A DNA stretch of 64,000 nt from contig NZ_JANQOO010000016.1 in the NCBI RefSeq assembly GCF_028285715.1, positions 62,001 through 126,000 of the forward strand, read 5' to 3'. The notes under the pieces are model-generated. The model was not told the origin of the DNA, did no database searches, and saw only the letters and a list, made by a program, of their open reading frames with translations. Made by a program: the position numbers and the translations under genes. The DNA comes from Ulvibacterium sp. (GTDB lineage: Bacteria > Bacteroidota > Bacteroidia > Flavobacteriales > Flavobacteriaceae). Every line of letters begins with the position of its first letter. Position 1 is the first letter of the stretch. Below are positions 34,133 through 43,405 of this stretch, in pieces.

Positions 34133-35728
34133 TCAAAGCTCGACCATGAAATTGACCAATTCTTCCTTTTGATCTATCGGCAATTTTTTACGTAGGCGAT
34201 ATCGGGCTACCCGAACACTGTCCGGGGTGACCCTTAGAATAGAGGCTATTTCCTTTGAAGTAAGGTTTAATCGTAACAACATACCCAGTCGCATTTCGGC
34301 CGGGGAAAGGTTGCTTTCCGAAAGTGAGGAAAGCTTCTTGATAAAGTCTGGATGAATCTCCTTAAAGAAATTCATGAACTCGTCCCATTCGTGTTCTTGT
34401 TGTAGATTAAAGTCGATTTCTTTTGCCAAATCCTTTATCTTAACACTGGAATCCATGTTTTTTCTAGATGCAATGTTCCGTAAGGTATTGGACAAATCGA
34501 GCAGGATTTTGTTCTTTTGGGATAAATGTAGACTGTATCTTGAGAGTGCCGCCGTCTTTAATTTAATCTCTCTTTGCAAATTTTTTTCTTCGTATTCCTT
34601 TTTTTCCAATTCTGCCTTAAGCGTTCGTTGTCTATATTCCTGTAACTTCAATTTGGCCTTTCGTTTTCTCCCTACATAGCTATATAGGATGGTCAAAATG
34701 GCCGCAAGGGCAAAAAGGGCTACCCATAATAGGTTTTGATTGGCCCGGTTTACCTTGTTCTGTTCTTTTAACAGTTGGATTTCTGCTTCCTTTTTGTTGG
34801 TTTCATAAATGGTCTGCAAGACGTTGAGTTGATTGGTGTTGTGAGCTTGAAGCCATGCCTGATTGTACTTTTCGGCCTCCATAAGATACCTGTGTGCCTC
34901 TTTATAATCCCCAATTAAAGCGAAGGCCTTGGATAAATCCTTGTGGGCACTTTCCAATTGATGGTTATCATGGATTCTATCTGCCACCAAAAGTGCCTTT
35001 TGCGTATAATCGATAGATTGGTTGTAGTCACCTTGCTTACGATATATGTCTCCCAAATTGTTGAGCACATTGGCCTCTTCGTGGGTTCCCTTGTCCTTTA
35101 AATATCCATAGGATTTGGCAAAATACTCGTAGGCCAGGTCATACCGGCCCAAATCTTCGTATATACTGCCAATATTTTCGTTTACCGTTGCTATGCCGTT
35201 GTCATTTTCCAATTTTGCAAATAATGCCAAGCTTTCTTTTTGGTAATCCAATGCCTGCAAATACTCTCCTTGTTTTTCATAACATGAACCTATTAGTCCT
35301 TTTGAAACAGCTTGTCCTTGGATATAACCCAAATTATTAGAACTCTGGAGGCCTTCATTGAAAAATTGTTTGGCCAATTTAAATTTGTTCAGGGAAAGGT
35401 GCACTTTTCCAATACTATTGTTTAGTAGAGCATATAGTGTATCGTTTGCTTTGGAATCTACAAATTCGATGGCCTTGTTGTATTGGTCCACAGCTTCCGA
35501 ATACACTCCGGTCTGGCGATAGAATTCTCCTAGTTCAAGATGGGCCAAGGCAATTTTTTCCCGAGAAGACTCTTCTTTAACCTTTTCCAGATCCTCCTTA
35601 AGCCTAAAAAAAGTAGAATCTATTTGTCTATCATAGGGGGGGTAGCCCGTTTCCATCTGTCCCCTGCAAAGGGAAATCGATAGCAGTGATAGGGAAAGGC
35701 GAAAAAAAATACAAAAGGTCGGGGTCAT
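34133..35728 (-). CDS. TPR transcriptional regulator with LuxR-type HTH
   Basis: A 531-residue membrane protein. A signal-like N-terminus (FCIFFRLSLSLLSISLCRG) leads to about six tetratricopeptide repeats (roughly 40-290, for example AVDQYNKAIEFVDSKANDTLYALLNNSIGK), a coiled coil, one membrane helix (about 328-347, NLLWVALFALAAILTILYSYV), another coiled coil, and a C-terminal helix-turn-helix (about 455-531, SPAEMRLGMLLRLNLTSKEIASILRVTPDSVRVARYRLRKKL). This is the Bacteroidetes one-component layout in which periplasmic TPRs sense and a cytoplasmic HTH binds DNA. It is upstream of the receptor gene and likely controls the phytate locus. Confidence 0.87.
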   Translation of the reverse strand: MTPTFCIFFRLSLSLLSISLCRGQMETGYPPYDRQIDSTFFRLKEDLEKVKEESSREKIALAHLELGEFYRQTGVYSEAVDQYNKAIEFVDSKANDTLYALLNNSIGKVHLSLNKFKLAKQFFNEGLQSSNNLGYIQGQAVSKGLIGSCYEKQGEYLQALDYQKESLALFAKLENDNGIATVNENIGSIYEDLGRYDLAYEYFAKSYGYLKDKGTHEEANVLNNLGDIYRKQGDYNQSIDYTQKALLVADRIHDNHQLESAHKDLSKAFALIGDYKEAHRYLMEAEKYNQAWLQAHNTNQLNVLQTIYETNKKEAEIQLLKEQNKVNRANQNLLWVALFALAAILTILYSYVGRKRKAKLKLQEYRQRTLKAELEKKEYEEKNLQREIKLKTAALSRYSLHLSQKNKILLDLSNTLRNIASRKNMDSSVKIKDLAKEIDFNLQQEHEWDEFMNFFKEIHPDFIKKLSSLSESNLSPAEMRLGMLLRLNLTSKEIASILRVTPDSVRVARYRLRKKLPIDQKEELVNFMVEL

Positions 35729-35806
35729 TCTATAGCTTTTGAAAAGCCGAAGTATATCATTTATAAGGACTATGGCATTACTATAGCGTTATGAAAACTT
35801 TAAAAT

Positions 35807-35832
35807 AAAAAACCCCCACTTCTCAGTGAGGG
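35807..35832 (-). terminator. Terminator of rplU-rpmA
   Basis: On the minus strand CCCTCACT-GAGA-AGTGGGGG (one G-T pair, GNRA-type tetraloop) then TTTTTT, 28 bases after the rpmA stop. Confidence 0.75.
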
Positions 35833-35860
35833 CCAATTTTATAATGTCTGGAAAAGGTTC

Positions 35861-36121
35861 CTAAGCCTTGAACGGCTCTATGGAAACATAGGATTTGCCT
35901 CCGGCTTTCTTTTCAAACTTTACCAAACCGTCTACTTTGGCATGTAGGGTATGATCCTTGCCAGCATACACATTTTCGCCGGGATTGTGTTTGGTACCAC
36001 GTTGCCTAACGATAATATTTCCTGCAACGGCAACTTGGCCACCGAAAATCTTTACGCCCAAGCGTTTTGATTCCGATTCCCTACCATTTTTTGAACTACC
36101 TACACCTTTTTTATGTGCCAT
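35861..36121 (-). CDS. rpmA: 50S ribosomal protein L27
   Basis: An 86-residue protein starting [23 protein letters not shown], the conserved N-terminal tail that reaches the peptidyl-transferase centre; it lacks the extra cleaved N-terminal peptide found in Firmicutes. Next is [28 protein letters not shown]. Length and sequence are standard. It follows rplU after 24 bases. Confidence 0.98.
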   Translation of the reverse strand: MAHKKGVGSSKNGRESESKRLGVKIFGGQVAVAGNIIVRQRGTKHNPGENVYAGKDHTLHAKVDGLVKFEKKAGGKSYVSIEPFKA

Positions 36122-36145
36122 GATCTATCGTTTTTAGTTCGTTCT

Positions 36146-36706
36146 TTATTTTTCCAATGCTGCAATCAATTCAGCTTTTTTCATTGAGGAATAGCCTGTA
36201 ATATCCTTGGCCTTGGCCATTTCTTTTAGTTCGGCCACGGTTTTCTTGCTTAAATCCTCGGCCGCCTTGGGTTCTGTCTTGGGCTTTGCCGTCTCCTTCG
36301 CGGGAGTAGTTTTTGGAGCCTCTTTTTGTACTTCAGCTTTCTTGGCAGCAGGCTTTTCCTCTTTTGTCTTTTCCGGAGCCGCTTTTTTGGCTCCTTTGGC
36401 AATAATACTTTCTACAACAATTTCGGTAAGGAATTGTCTGTGACCATTTTTCTTACGATATCCCTTGCGTCTTTTCTTTTTAAAGACAATCACTTTGTCA
36501 CCTTTAAGGTGCTTGACGACTTTGGCCTCTACAGCGGCTCCGTCTATAGCCGGGGCGCCAACAGTTACATTCTTACCGTCATCCAAAAGAAGTACATTGT
36601 CAAAAGTTACTTTCTTACCTTCTTCAGTCTGTAAACGGTGAACATACACTTTTTGGTCTTTTGCAACTTTAAATTGCTGCCCTGCCATCTCTACAATTGC
36701 GTACAT
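36146..36706 (-). CDS. rplU: 50S ribosomal protein L21 with C-terminal extension
   Basis: Residues 1 to about 103 are a normal L21 (MYAIVEMAGQQFKVAKDQKVYVHRL, then VIVFKKKRRKGYRKKNGHRQFLTEI). The remaining 80 residues are not part of standard L21: a low-complexity Lys/Ala/Pro/Glu linker (about 108-150) and a folded end, VAELKEMAKAKDITGYSSMKKAELIAALEK (about 156-186), which resembles the Rho N-terminal/SAP helix-extended-helix motif. Such extensions occur in some Bacteroidetes; the end could contact RNA. A good -33/-7 promoter lies upstream. Confidence 0.95.
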   Translation of the reverse strand: MYAIVEMAGQQFKVAKDQKVYVHRLQTEEGKKVTFDNVLLLDDGKNVTVGAPAIDGAAVEAKVVKHLKGDKVIVFKKKRRKGYRKKNGHRQFLTEIVVESIIAKGAKKAAPEKTKEEKPAAKKAEVQKEAPKTTPAKETAKPKTEPKAAEDLSKKTVAELKEMAKAKDITGYSSMKKAELIAALEK

Positions 36707-36792
36707 AGCGTGTATATTGATTTTAATTTATAATCCTTTAAATACCGGATTTCCTTGCCATGATAACCTTTTAGGTTTTTTATAGGCGGGTG

Positions 36793-36822
36793 CAAATATA
36801 GGGGTAATTCGCTAATCCACAA
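36793..36822 (-). promoter_or_regulatory. -33/-7 promoter of rplU-rpmA
   Basis: Minus-strand TTG (36822-36820), 19-base spacer, TATATTTG (36800-36793): the textbook Bacteroidetes layout. It implies a leader of about 80 bases before the ATG at 36706, long enough for feedback control by L21 or L27, though no known leader motif was recognised. Confidence 0.65.
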
Positions 36823-36839
36823 GTGATTTTAAGGAGTTT

Positions 36840-37295
36840 TTAAACTGATTTGTTTTTTGGATTATTACTGGTCTTGAAAAGCTGCATAAAAGAAAGTGTC
36901 AACACTAAGGAAGTCGCAAAACCCATTACGGCGACCGTAAGAAAAACTATTCCCTCAAAATTACGGTAGTCCTTGGCCCAAACAGTAGAAAGTTCGTTCA
37001 AAAATTCGATGTTGAGTTCAGTGGAATACACGGCGAAAAACAAGGTGAAAATTAAAGTAGCTACCCCTCCGGTAATCAACCCTGCGGTAAATCCTTTTCC
37101 GTAATTAAACCCTTCCTTATCCCTTAGCCTAAAAAATTTAATGGCCTCGTAAATTCCGAAACCCGTAATTACACCATTGAAAAGGCTATAAAATACATTG
37201 ATATGCAAATTGAAGAGCGAAAGCATAAGGAAATAAGCAATGAGGCAACCACTTGTGGCCACACCAAATCGTATGGGCAAAGCAAATTCCTTCAT
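36840..37295 (-). CDS. DUF4199 membrane protein
   Basis: A 151-residue inner-membrane protein with four helices (about 8-30, 34-50, 66-92 and 117-140) and the family's charged loop FFRLRDKEGFNYGKGFTAGLITGG between helices 2 and 3. DUF4199 proteins are frequent in Bacteroidetes and uncharacterised. Stands alone; divergent from the M16 peptidase genes across 175 bases. Confidence 0.82.
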   Translation of the reverse strand: MKEFALPIRFGVATSGCLIAYFLMLSLFNLHINVFYSLFNGVITGFGIYEAIKFFRLRDKEGFNYGKGFTAGLITGGVATLIFTLFFAVYSTELNIEFLNELSTVWAKDYRNFEGIVFLTVAVMGFATSLVLTLSFMQLFKTSNNPKNKSV

Positions 37296-37470
37296 TTCCT
37301 AAGGCTTTACATTGATATATAATTACTTAAATGTACAAAATATGATAGAAATTCTTGTTAAAGCGTAGCTGGGATCTTATTCAATTCTCCAAAAAAATTA
37401 TATTCGTGTAACAATTGGTTCTCGATTACTACTTATTCCAAAGGATATATAGCTCTAATCTGCCCGAATT

Positions 37471-38790
37471 ATGAAAAAAACACCTTTCTTTTTACTAGTA
37501 TCTCTCCTGTATGTGATAAGCATAGGTGCCCAGGAGGTTTCTTTTGAAGAATATGATCTCGATAATGGATTACACGTAATCCTTCATCAGGACAATACGG
37601 CACCTCTTGTTGTGACCTCGGTGGTCTATCATGTTGGAGCCAAGGACGAAGACCCCGAACGCACAGGATTTGCACATTTTTTTGAGCATCTCCTTTTTGA
37701 AGGAACCGAAAACATCGCCCGCGGGGAATGGGATAAAATAGTTTCCTCCAAAGGGGGAATAAACAATGCCAACACTAACGATGACCGTACCTACTATTAT
37801 GAGGTTTTCCCCTCCAATGCCTTGGAAACAGGTCTTTGGTTGGAGTCCGAACGGCTACTGCACCCTGTTATAGAACAGGTGGGCGTAGACACCCAGAACG
37901 AAGTGGTGAAAGAGGAAAAAAGATTACATTTAGATAATCGTCCTTATGGAAATCTACTTACGGCAATAAAGAAAAACCTTTTTATAGAGCATCCCTACCG
38001 TTGGACTACTATTGGCTCCATGGAACATCTGGATGCGGCCACCTTGGAAGAGTTTATCGCCTTCAACAACAAATTCTACATCCCGAACAATGCCGCTTTG
38101 ATTGTGGCCGGTGATATCGATGTCCCATCAACGAAAAAAATGATACAGGATTATTTTGGCCCTATACCAAAAGGTGCCGAAATTGAACGCAGTTTCCCCA
38201 GGGAAAAACCGATTACACAAGAATTTAAGGCAACTGCATATGATGCCAATATCCAAATTCCGGCAATTGTCGCCTGTTATAGAACACCTTCCTTTACGAC
38301 AAGGGATGCCAGGGTTCTGGATATGATATCCACGTATCTAAGTAATGGAAATAGTTCCAAATTGTACAAAAAACTGGTCGACGACAAAAAAATGGCCCTT
38401 GCCGTACAAGCCGTTAACTTAAGTCAGGAAGATTACGGTATTTATGCCATTTTGGCCCTCCCTCTTGGAGAAACTCCTTTGGATGCCCTAGTCGTGGAAT
38501 TTGACCAGGAGATTCAAAAATTACAGACAGAACTCATATCGGAAAAGGACCATCAAAAACTGTTGAACCAATTTGAAAACCAGTTTGTAAACTCTAATGC
38601 TACTCTAGAAGGAATTGCGGCGTCCTTGGCGGAGTATCATTTGCTCTACGGGGATACCAATCTTATTAACACGGAACTAGATTTGTATCGTTCCATAACA
38701 AGGGAAGAAATAAGGGACATTGCCAAAAAATACCTAGGCTCAAATCAACGCTTATTACTGGAATATTTACCGAAAACGGAAAACCAATAA
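37471..38790 (+). CDS. M16 family zinc peptidase (catalytic subunit)
   Basis: A 439-residue insulinase-type peptidase with a signal peptide (MKKTPFFLLVSLLYVISIGAQ). The inverted zinc motif is HFFEH (His69, Glu72, His73) with the third ligand Glu149, 76 residues further (VVKEEKRL). The N-terminal and C-terminal M16 folds are both present. The next gene, one base downstream, encodes the inactive partner; in dimeric M16B peptidases one subunit supplies the metal and the other an Arg/Tyr pair. Likely a periplasmic peptide-degrading enzyme. Confidence 0.93.
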   Translation: MKKTPFFLLVSLLYVISIGAQEVSFEEYDLDNGLHVILHQDNTAPLVVTSVVYHVGAKDEDPERTGFAHFFEHLLFEGTENIARGEWDKIVSSKGGINNANTNDDRTYYYEVFPSNALETGLWLESERLLHPVIEQVGVDTQNEVVKEEKRLHLDNRPYGNLLTAIKKNLFIEHPYRWTTIGSMEHLDAATLEEFIAFNNKFYIPNNAALIVAGDIDVPSTKKMIQDYFGPIPKGAEIERSFPREKPITQEFKATAYDANIQIPAIVACYRTPSFTTRDARVLDMISTYLSNGNSSKLYKKLVDDKKMALAVQAVNLSQEDYGIYAILALPLGETPLDALVVEFDQEIQKLQTELISEKDHQKLLNQFENQFVNSNATLEGIAASLAEYHLLYGDTNLINTELDLYRSITREEIRDIAKKYLGSNQRLLLEYLPKTENQ

Positions 38791-38791
38791 A

Positions 38792-40855
38792 ATGAAAAAA
38801 TCCATTTTATCACTGTTTTTACTGATTACATGTGCGCTAACAGCGCAACTGGACAGGAGCAAGGAACCAAAGATAGGACCTATTCCCGAAATCAATCTAG
38901 GGGTGCCCCATACTTTTAAGCTGGACAACGGTCTGCAGGTCATTATTGTAGAAAACCATAAACTTCCAAGGGTCTCCTATACATTGGCCATAGACAACCC
39001 TCCTTATGTCGAAGGCGAAATAGCCGGGGTAAGTCAGTTAACCGGCAGCTTATTGGGCAAAGGCTCTACCAATATTGATAAGGATGCTTACAATGAAGAA
39101 GTGGACTATATGGGAGCGACCATTAGTTTTAGCTCCGGTGGGGCCTCTGCTTCCGGTCTTTCAAAATACGCAGACAGGATTTTGGAACTACTTGCCGATG
39201 CAGCACTGAATCCCAATTTTACGAAGGAAGAACTGGAAAAGGAACGTAACATTCTGTTGGACGCCCTTAAATCAGGCGAAAAAAGTGTGGCCACGGCGGC
39301 AAGAAGGGTAGAGAGTGCATTGGCCTATGGCATAAACCATCCGTATGGGGAATTCATGACCGAAGAAAGTGTAAAACGGGTTACCCTTGAGCAGGTGGCA
39401 TCCAACTACCGTAATTATTTTGTTCCCAAAAATGCTTACCTAGCCATAATAGGTGATGTAGATTTTGAAAAAACGAAGGAAAAAGTCACAGACCTTTTTC
39501 AATTATGGCGAAAGGCCAGTCCACCGGTTTTTACGCTCGCCGAACCAAAAAATGTACAGTACACCCAAATAAATTTTGTGGATATGCCCAATGCGGTACA
39601 ATCCGAAATTGCAGTACAGAATGTGATAAACTTAAAAATGGGGGACGAAGACTACTTTCCCACCTTATTGGCCAACAATATCCTGGGTGGCGGTATGCGC
39701 AGCTATCTCAATGCCAGTCTTCGTGAGGACAAGGGGTACACCTATGGTGCGAGATCCAGTTTCGGAGCGGATAAGCACGCCTCTCGCTTTCGTGCCGGAG
39801 CAAGTGTTCGAAATGCGGTCACGGACAGTGCCGTAACGGTGTTCCTGGACCAACTGAAACGAATCAGAAATGAAAAAGTGGATCCCGAGGAAATCGAAAT
39901 CTCCAAGGCCGAATACGTGGGGCGATTTGTCATGGCCTTGGAACGACCAGAGACCATTGCGCGTTATGCCCTTAATATTCTCACTGAAGATCTCCCAGAG
40001 GACTTCTACACAACCTATCTGGAAAAAATTAATGCAGTTACCGCGGAACAGATACAGCAGGCTGCCCAAAAGTTCATAGCCTTAAACAATTTTAGAATCG
40101 TTGTCACCGGAAAAGGAAGCGAAATTGCCGAGAATTTGGAAAAGATACCCTTTAAAGGAAAAACTATTCCAGTAAAGTATTTTGATAAATACGCAAACGC
40201 TACGGAAAAACCGGACTATGGTGCCGAAGTACCGGAAGGCATTACAGCCAATGATGTTCTCAATACATATATCAATGCCCTGGGCGGTAAGGAAAAATTG
40301 GAAGGGGTACAATCTTATGCCTTAATGGCGGAGGCTGAAATGCAGGGGATGAAATTAAACCTTGAACTAAAAAAAACAGCCAACAATCAGTTTATGCAGG
40401 ATGTTAAGGTGATGGGCAATTCCATGAGCAAGCAGGTTCTGGATGGGAACATGGGCTATATGGTGATGCAAGGTCAACGCAAGGATTTGGGCGAAGAGGA
40501 ATTAAAAAAGGTGAGGGAAGAATCCGCCCCCTTTCCCGAGCTCAACTATTTGAACAACAATGTTGTATTGGAGGGGGTTGAAACTGTAGACGGCAAAAAG
40601 GCGTATAAACTGAGAATAACCGATGAAAAATCAATTTTCTATGACATGGAAAGTGGCCTTAAGTTACAAGAGGTCAATACTACGGAAATGCAAGGACAGC
40701 AAATGCAGCAAACGTTGATTTATGACGATTACAAGGAAGTGTCCGGCATTCAGTTCCCTTTTAAATTGACTCAATCCATGGGACCACAAAGTATGGAGTT
40801 TTTGGTAAAGGAAATAAAAGTGAACGAAGGGGTTTCCGATTCCGATTTTGAATAG
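38792..40855 (+). CDS. M16-like inactive subunit with extra C-terminal domain
   Basis: A 687-residue exported protein (signal ending LITCALTAQ). Residues about 25-460 form an M16 fold starting with FKLDNGLQVIIVENHKLPRVSYTLAI, but where the zinc motif should be there is VSQLTGSLLGKGST, so it is non-catalytic. The typical partner-type block GGGMRSYLNASLREDKGYTYGARSSF, with its Arg and Tyr, is present. Residues about 475-687 are an additional beta-rich domain (from VLNTYINALGGKEKLEGVQSY) that resembles lipoprotein-sorting or DUF4292-type barrels. It is coupled to the active subunit by a one-base gap. Confidence 0.9.
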   Translation: MKKSILSLFLLITCALTAQLDRSKEPKIGPIPEINLGVPHTFKLDNGLQVIIVENHKLPRVSYTLAIDNPPYVEGEIAGVSQLTGSLLGKGSTNIDKDAYNEEVDYMGATISFSSGGASASGLSKYADRILELLADAALNPNFTKEELEKERNILLDALKSGEKSVATAARRVESALAYGINHPYGEFMTEESVKRVTLEQVASNYRNYFVPKNAYLAIIGDVDFEKTKEKVTDLFQLWRKASPPVFTLAEPKNVQYTQINFVDMPNAVQSEIAVQNVINLKMGDEDYFPTLLANNILGGGMRSYLNASLREDKGYTYGARSSFGADKHASRFRAGASVRNAVTDSAVTVFLDQLKRIRNEKVDPEEIEISKAEYVGRFVMALERPETIARYALNILTEDLPEDFYTTYLEKINAVTAEQIQQAAQKFIALNNFRIVVTGKGSEIAENLEKIPFKGKTIPVKYFDKYANATEKPDYGAEVPEGITANDVLNTYINALGGKEKLEGVQSYALMAEAEMQGMKLNLELKKTANNQFMQDVKVMGNSMSKQVLDGNMGYMVMQGQRKDLGEEELKKVREESAPFPELNYLNNNVVLEGVETVDGKKAYKLRITDEKSIFYDMESGLKLQEVNTTEMQGQQMQQTLIYDDYKEVSGIQFPFKLTQSMGPQSMEFLVKEIKVNEGVSDSDFE

Positions 40856-40861
40856 GAAATA

Positions 40862-40893
40862 GGCATGGACGGGGTTTACACCCCGCCCATGCC
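40862..40893. terminator. Bidirectional hairpin between M16 and DUF2807 genes
   Basis: GGCATGGACGGGG-TTTACA-CCCCGCCCATGCC, 13-bp stem with one A-C mismatch on plus and a G-T pair on minus; lies between two converging stops (40855 and 40911). Confidence 0.7.
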
Positions 40894-40910
40894 CCTCAAT
40901 TAAATAAACA

Positions 40911-41663
40911 CTAACCAATCTTGCGGATAGTAGCCTCGCCGATAACGATGCCCTTATCTATTTTTGGACTGCCTTCATAGGTGACGTGGGTTTCCCCATA
41001 ACAGGTGACCTTGAGCCTATCGGCAACGTTAACCCTAAAATCGCTCTCGCCATAAGCCAATATTTTGGTGTCGGCATTATCAATTGCCAAGGTATTTACC
41101 TTACTTTCGCCATAGGCTGTAAATTTTTGATACCCTACTGTTCCATTTTCAACTTCAAGATAGCTATCCCCATAAATGGTGACCTTAAGTTTATCCAAGT
41201 CAACATCGGACAGGTATACTTGTGATTCCCCATAAATTCGCAACGTAAAGTCCTTTTGGTCTATTTTACTTTCGCATCGTATGGTCTCTTCGCCCCTAAC
41301 GGATAAGGTTCTCAGACTTTTGTAGGTAATAATCGCCTTTACTTCGGCCCCTTCATAGTAGGCCCTACTCATATTATAACCGTTACCGCTTATCTTTTCA
41401 TTTCTATCCAATGTTTTGGCACCATCCAGATAGACACGTAAAGTTTTGCCTTCGACCTCCACATTGATTTCCTCAGGGGACACATTGGCATATTCAAAAT
41501 ATACGGATTCCTTGTCGCCTTCCACTAAAGTTGCGCTGATATAGGGACTTAGGATAATCTTATCAAATGAGTCTACCCGCAGGGTCTTGGTCTGGGCATC
41601 CACTTGAAACCCGCCAAAGGTCAAAAAAATCAAGATCAAGGTGTAAAAGGTATTTTTTTTCAT
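40911..41663 (-). CDS. Head-GIN/DUF2807 auto-transporter-like adhesin domain protein
   Basis: A 250-residue exported protein (signal ending GGFQVDAQ) with DUF2807 layout: repeated short beta-strand turns (VDLDKLKVTIYGDSYLEVE, FTAYGESKVNTLAIDNADTKILAYGESDFRV, LKVTCYGETHVTYEG), in which YGES/YGDS recurs about every 20 residues, forming a right-handed beta-helix. Common in Bacteroidetes. Surface or periplasmic role, function unknown. Confidence 0.82.
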   Translation of the reverse strand: MKKNTFYTLILIFLTFGGFQVDAQTKTLRVDSFDKIILSPYISATLVEGDKESVYFEYANVSPEEINVEVEGKTLRVYLDGAKTLDRNEKISGNGYNMSRAYYEGAEVKAIITYKSLRTLSVRGEETIRCESKIDQKDFTLRIYGESQVYLSDVDLDKLKVTIYGDSYLEVENGTVGYQKFTAYGESKVNTLAIDNADTKILAYGESDFRVNVADRLKVTCYGETHVTYEGSPKIDKGIVIGEATIRKIG

Positions 41664-41807
41664 TTTCGTAGATTTTATTGTTGTTGTCTTCTAATGTATT
41701 AGAGACTAAGGGTGGAACCGTTTGTTACAGTTCTCAGCCAAAAAAAACAAATAGCCATTACGCCAATTTTTAGGATAAAAAAAACAGTCCAAAACTATTT
41801 CTTCGCC

Positions 41808-41815
41808 TAACTTTG
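41808..41815 (+). promoter_or_regulatory. -7 promoter element of the 41825 gene
   Basis: TAACTTTG, an exact match, ending 9 bases ahead of the ATG at 41825. It overlaps and therefore argues against the alternative TTG start at 41813, and implies a near-leaderless message. Confidence 0.55.
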
Positions 41816-41824
41816 CAAAAACCC

Positions 41825-42205
41825 ATGGAATTGAAAGCTTTTTGGGCGTCATTTTTTGTTTTTCTGTATGTCCTGGCCATGTTGCGTCCCGTATTCCCTT
41901 TGTTTGAATATGTGATAGATCAAGACTACATTGCCGAATTCCTTTGTATCAATAGGGATAAGGTAGAAATGCAATGCAACGGAAAGTGCTACCTAATGCA
42001 AAAACTGAATGAACAGAACGAGGAGAAAAAACAGAATCTCCCCAAAATTGCCATGGAGGAATATCCCATTGGTTTTATTGATGTTCTCGCCATCCCTAGC
42101 CAAAAGACCGGAATCACCAAAGGTGCCCCAATCCTTAATTATAGCAATAACTACAGCTTTCTCTATAGCGATTCCAGCTTTCGTCCACCTGGCTTAAGCA
42201 TTTAG
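41825..42205 (+). CDS. Small Cys-containing membrane or exported protein
   Basis: Start set at 41825 (MELKAFWASFFVFLYVLAMLRP) because the promoter element lies immediately upstream. The 126-residue product has an N-terminal hydrophobic helix, then FLCINRDKVEMQCNGKCYLM with three cysteines in 14 residues, and a variable polar tail ending PPGLSI. I do not recognise a named family. The cysteine cluster CINR-CNGKC could bind a metal. The two genes that follow encode methionine-rich envelope proteins, and all three may form a metal-handling unit. Confidence 0.7.
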   Translation: MELKAFWASFFVFLYVLAMLRPVFPLFEYVIDQDYIAEFLCINRDKVEMQCNGKCYLMQKLNEQNEEKKQNLPKIAMEEYPIGFIDVLAIPSQKTGITKGAPILNYSNNYSFLYSDSSFRPPGLSI

Positions 42206-42288
42206 TAGATCTTTTTTGCAGGTACAAGTCTAATCGAAGATAAAGGACCTGCCCACCATCTATTTCTAAAAATTTAAAAAACACACAA

Positions 42289-43314
42289 GTGAAACTATAT
42301 ATCTCTGCCATTTTAACAATGGCAACTATAATGCTTTGCGCTCAAGAAACGAATAGTACAAACAACGAAAAATGGTCTGCCGGCAGACCCGATGGACACG
42401 CTCCTATTTCAGTAATGGGAGATCACATGCATGGCAAAGGCGAGTGGATGTTCAGCTACCGATATATGTATATGAACATGGAGGATTTAAAACAAGGGGG
42501 CGATGATGCCTCTTTTGAAGATGCCCTGGCCAATTATGTGGTGACCCCTACCCAAATGCCAATGAACATGCACATGCTAGGTGCCATGTTTGCCCCAAGT
42601 GACAAACTTACGCTAATGGCCATGTTCAATTACCTGTCCATGGAAATGGACCATGTAACACGTATGGGCGGCACGTTCACTACCGAAGCTTCGGGATTGG
42701 GCGACATCCAAATTTCCGGACTCTACAAGTTTTTCAACAAAAACAGGCAGACGATGCATGCGCAAGTAGGATTTTCAATTCCTACTGGAAGCATCACGGA
42801 AAGTGACGTTACACCTGCATCTTCACCTAATGAGGTGGAACTGCCCTATCCTATGCAAATCGGAAGTGGAACTTTTGACACAAATTTGGCATTGACCTAT
42901 TTGTGCCAGGGAAATGTTCTATCCTATGGAGGCCAATTGCGGGGTATTCTCCGTTTTGGGAAAAATGATAGGGACTACCGTTATGGAAACCGCTATAGCC
43001 TAAACAATTGGTTGGCTGCCAAAGCAACCGATTGGCTCAGTTTTTCTTTTCGCCTGGAAGGGGTGTCGGTCAGTAAAATAGAGGGAATGGATCCCAATTT
43101 GAACCCTATGATGGTCATAACCGCAGATACCGACAATTCCGGTGGAAACTATTTGAACTCCGGGATAGGGTTTAACACCTATGTGCCGAACGGTCCATTG
43201 AAAAACCTCAGAGTAGGTTTTGAATTCGCTTTCCCCTTGTACCAGGATCTGAATGGAATACAATTGCAGAACAGGGAAACAATGACCTTGGGATTGCAAT
43301 ATGCGTTTAAATAA
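42289..43314 (+). CDS. Methionine-rich outer-membrane beta-barrel protein
   Basis: A 341-residue protein starting with GTG (MKLYISAILTMATIMLCAQ, signal peptide). The mature part is a beta-barrel of the transporter-like or Phenol_MetA_deg type, ending LGLQYAFK. Sixteen methionines lie between residues 43 and 126, together with His46, His48 and His95, in stretches such as MGDHMHGKGEWMF and MPMNMHMLGAMF. That composition is usual for copper-handling proteins. The family is often found in flavobacterial metal clusters, but metal binding is inferred here, not shown. Confidence 0.75.
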   Translation: MKLYISAILTMATIMLCAQETNSTNNEKWSAGRPDGHAPISVMGDHMHGKGEWMFSYRYMYMNMEDLKQGGDDASFEDALANYVVTPTQMPMNMHMLGAMFAPSDKLTLMAMFNYLSMEMDHVTRMGGTFTTEASGLGDIQISGLYKFFNKNRQTMHAQVGFSIPTGSITESDVTPASSPNEVELPYPMQIGSGTFDTNLALTYLCQGNVLSYGGQLRGILRFGKNDRDYRYGNRYSLNNWLAAKATDWLSFSFRLEGVSVSKIEGMDPNLNPMMVITADTDNSGGNYLNSGIGFNTYVPNGPLKNLRVGFEFAFPLYQDLNGIQLQNRETMTLGLQYAFK

Positions 43315-43384
43315 TTAAAGTTCAACCAATAATCCAAACCATTTCCGTTATGGCTTACCTATGGTCTCCATGATGGGAATGGTT

Positions 43385-43392
43385 TATATTTG
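43385..43392 (+). promoter_or_regulatory. -7 promoter element of the 43406 lipoprotein gene
   Basis: TATATTTG, exact consensus, 13 bases ahead of the ATG at 43406. An 8-bp inverted repeat AAACCATT/AATGGTTT (43336-43343 and 43378-43385) ends on this box. Confidence 0.5.
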
Positions 43393-43405
43393 TAAAAAAC
43401 AAAAA

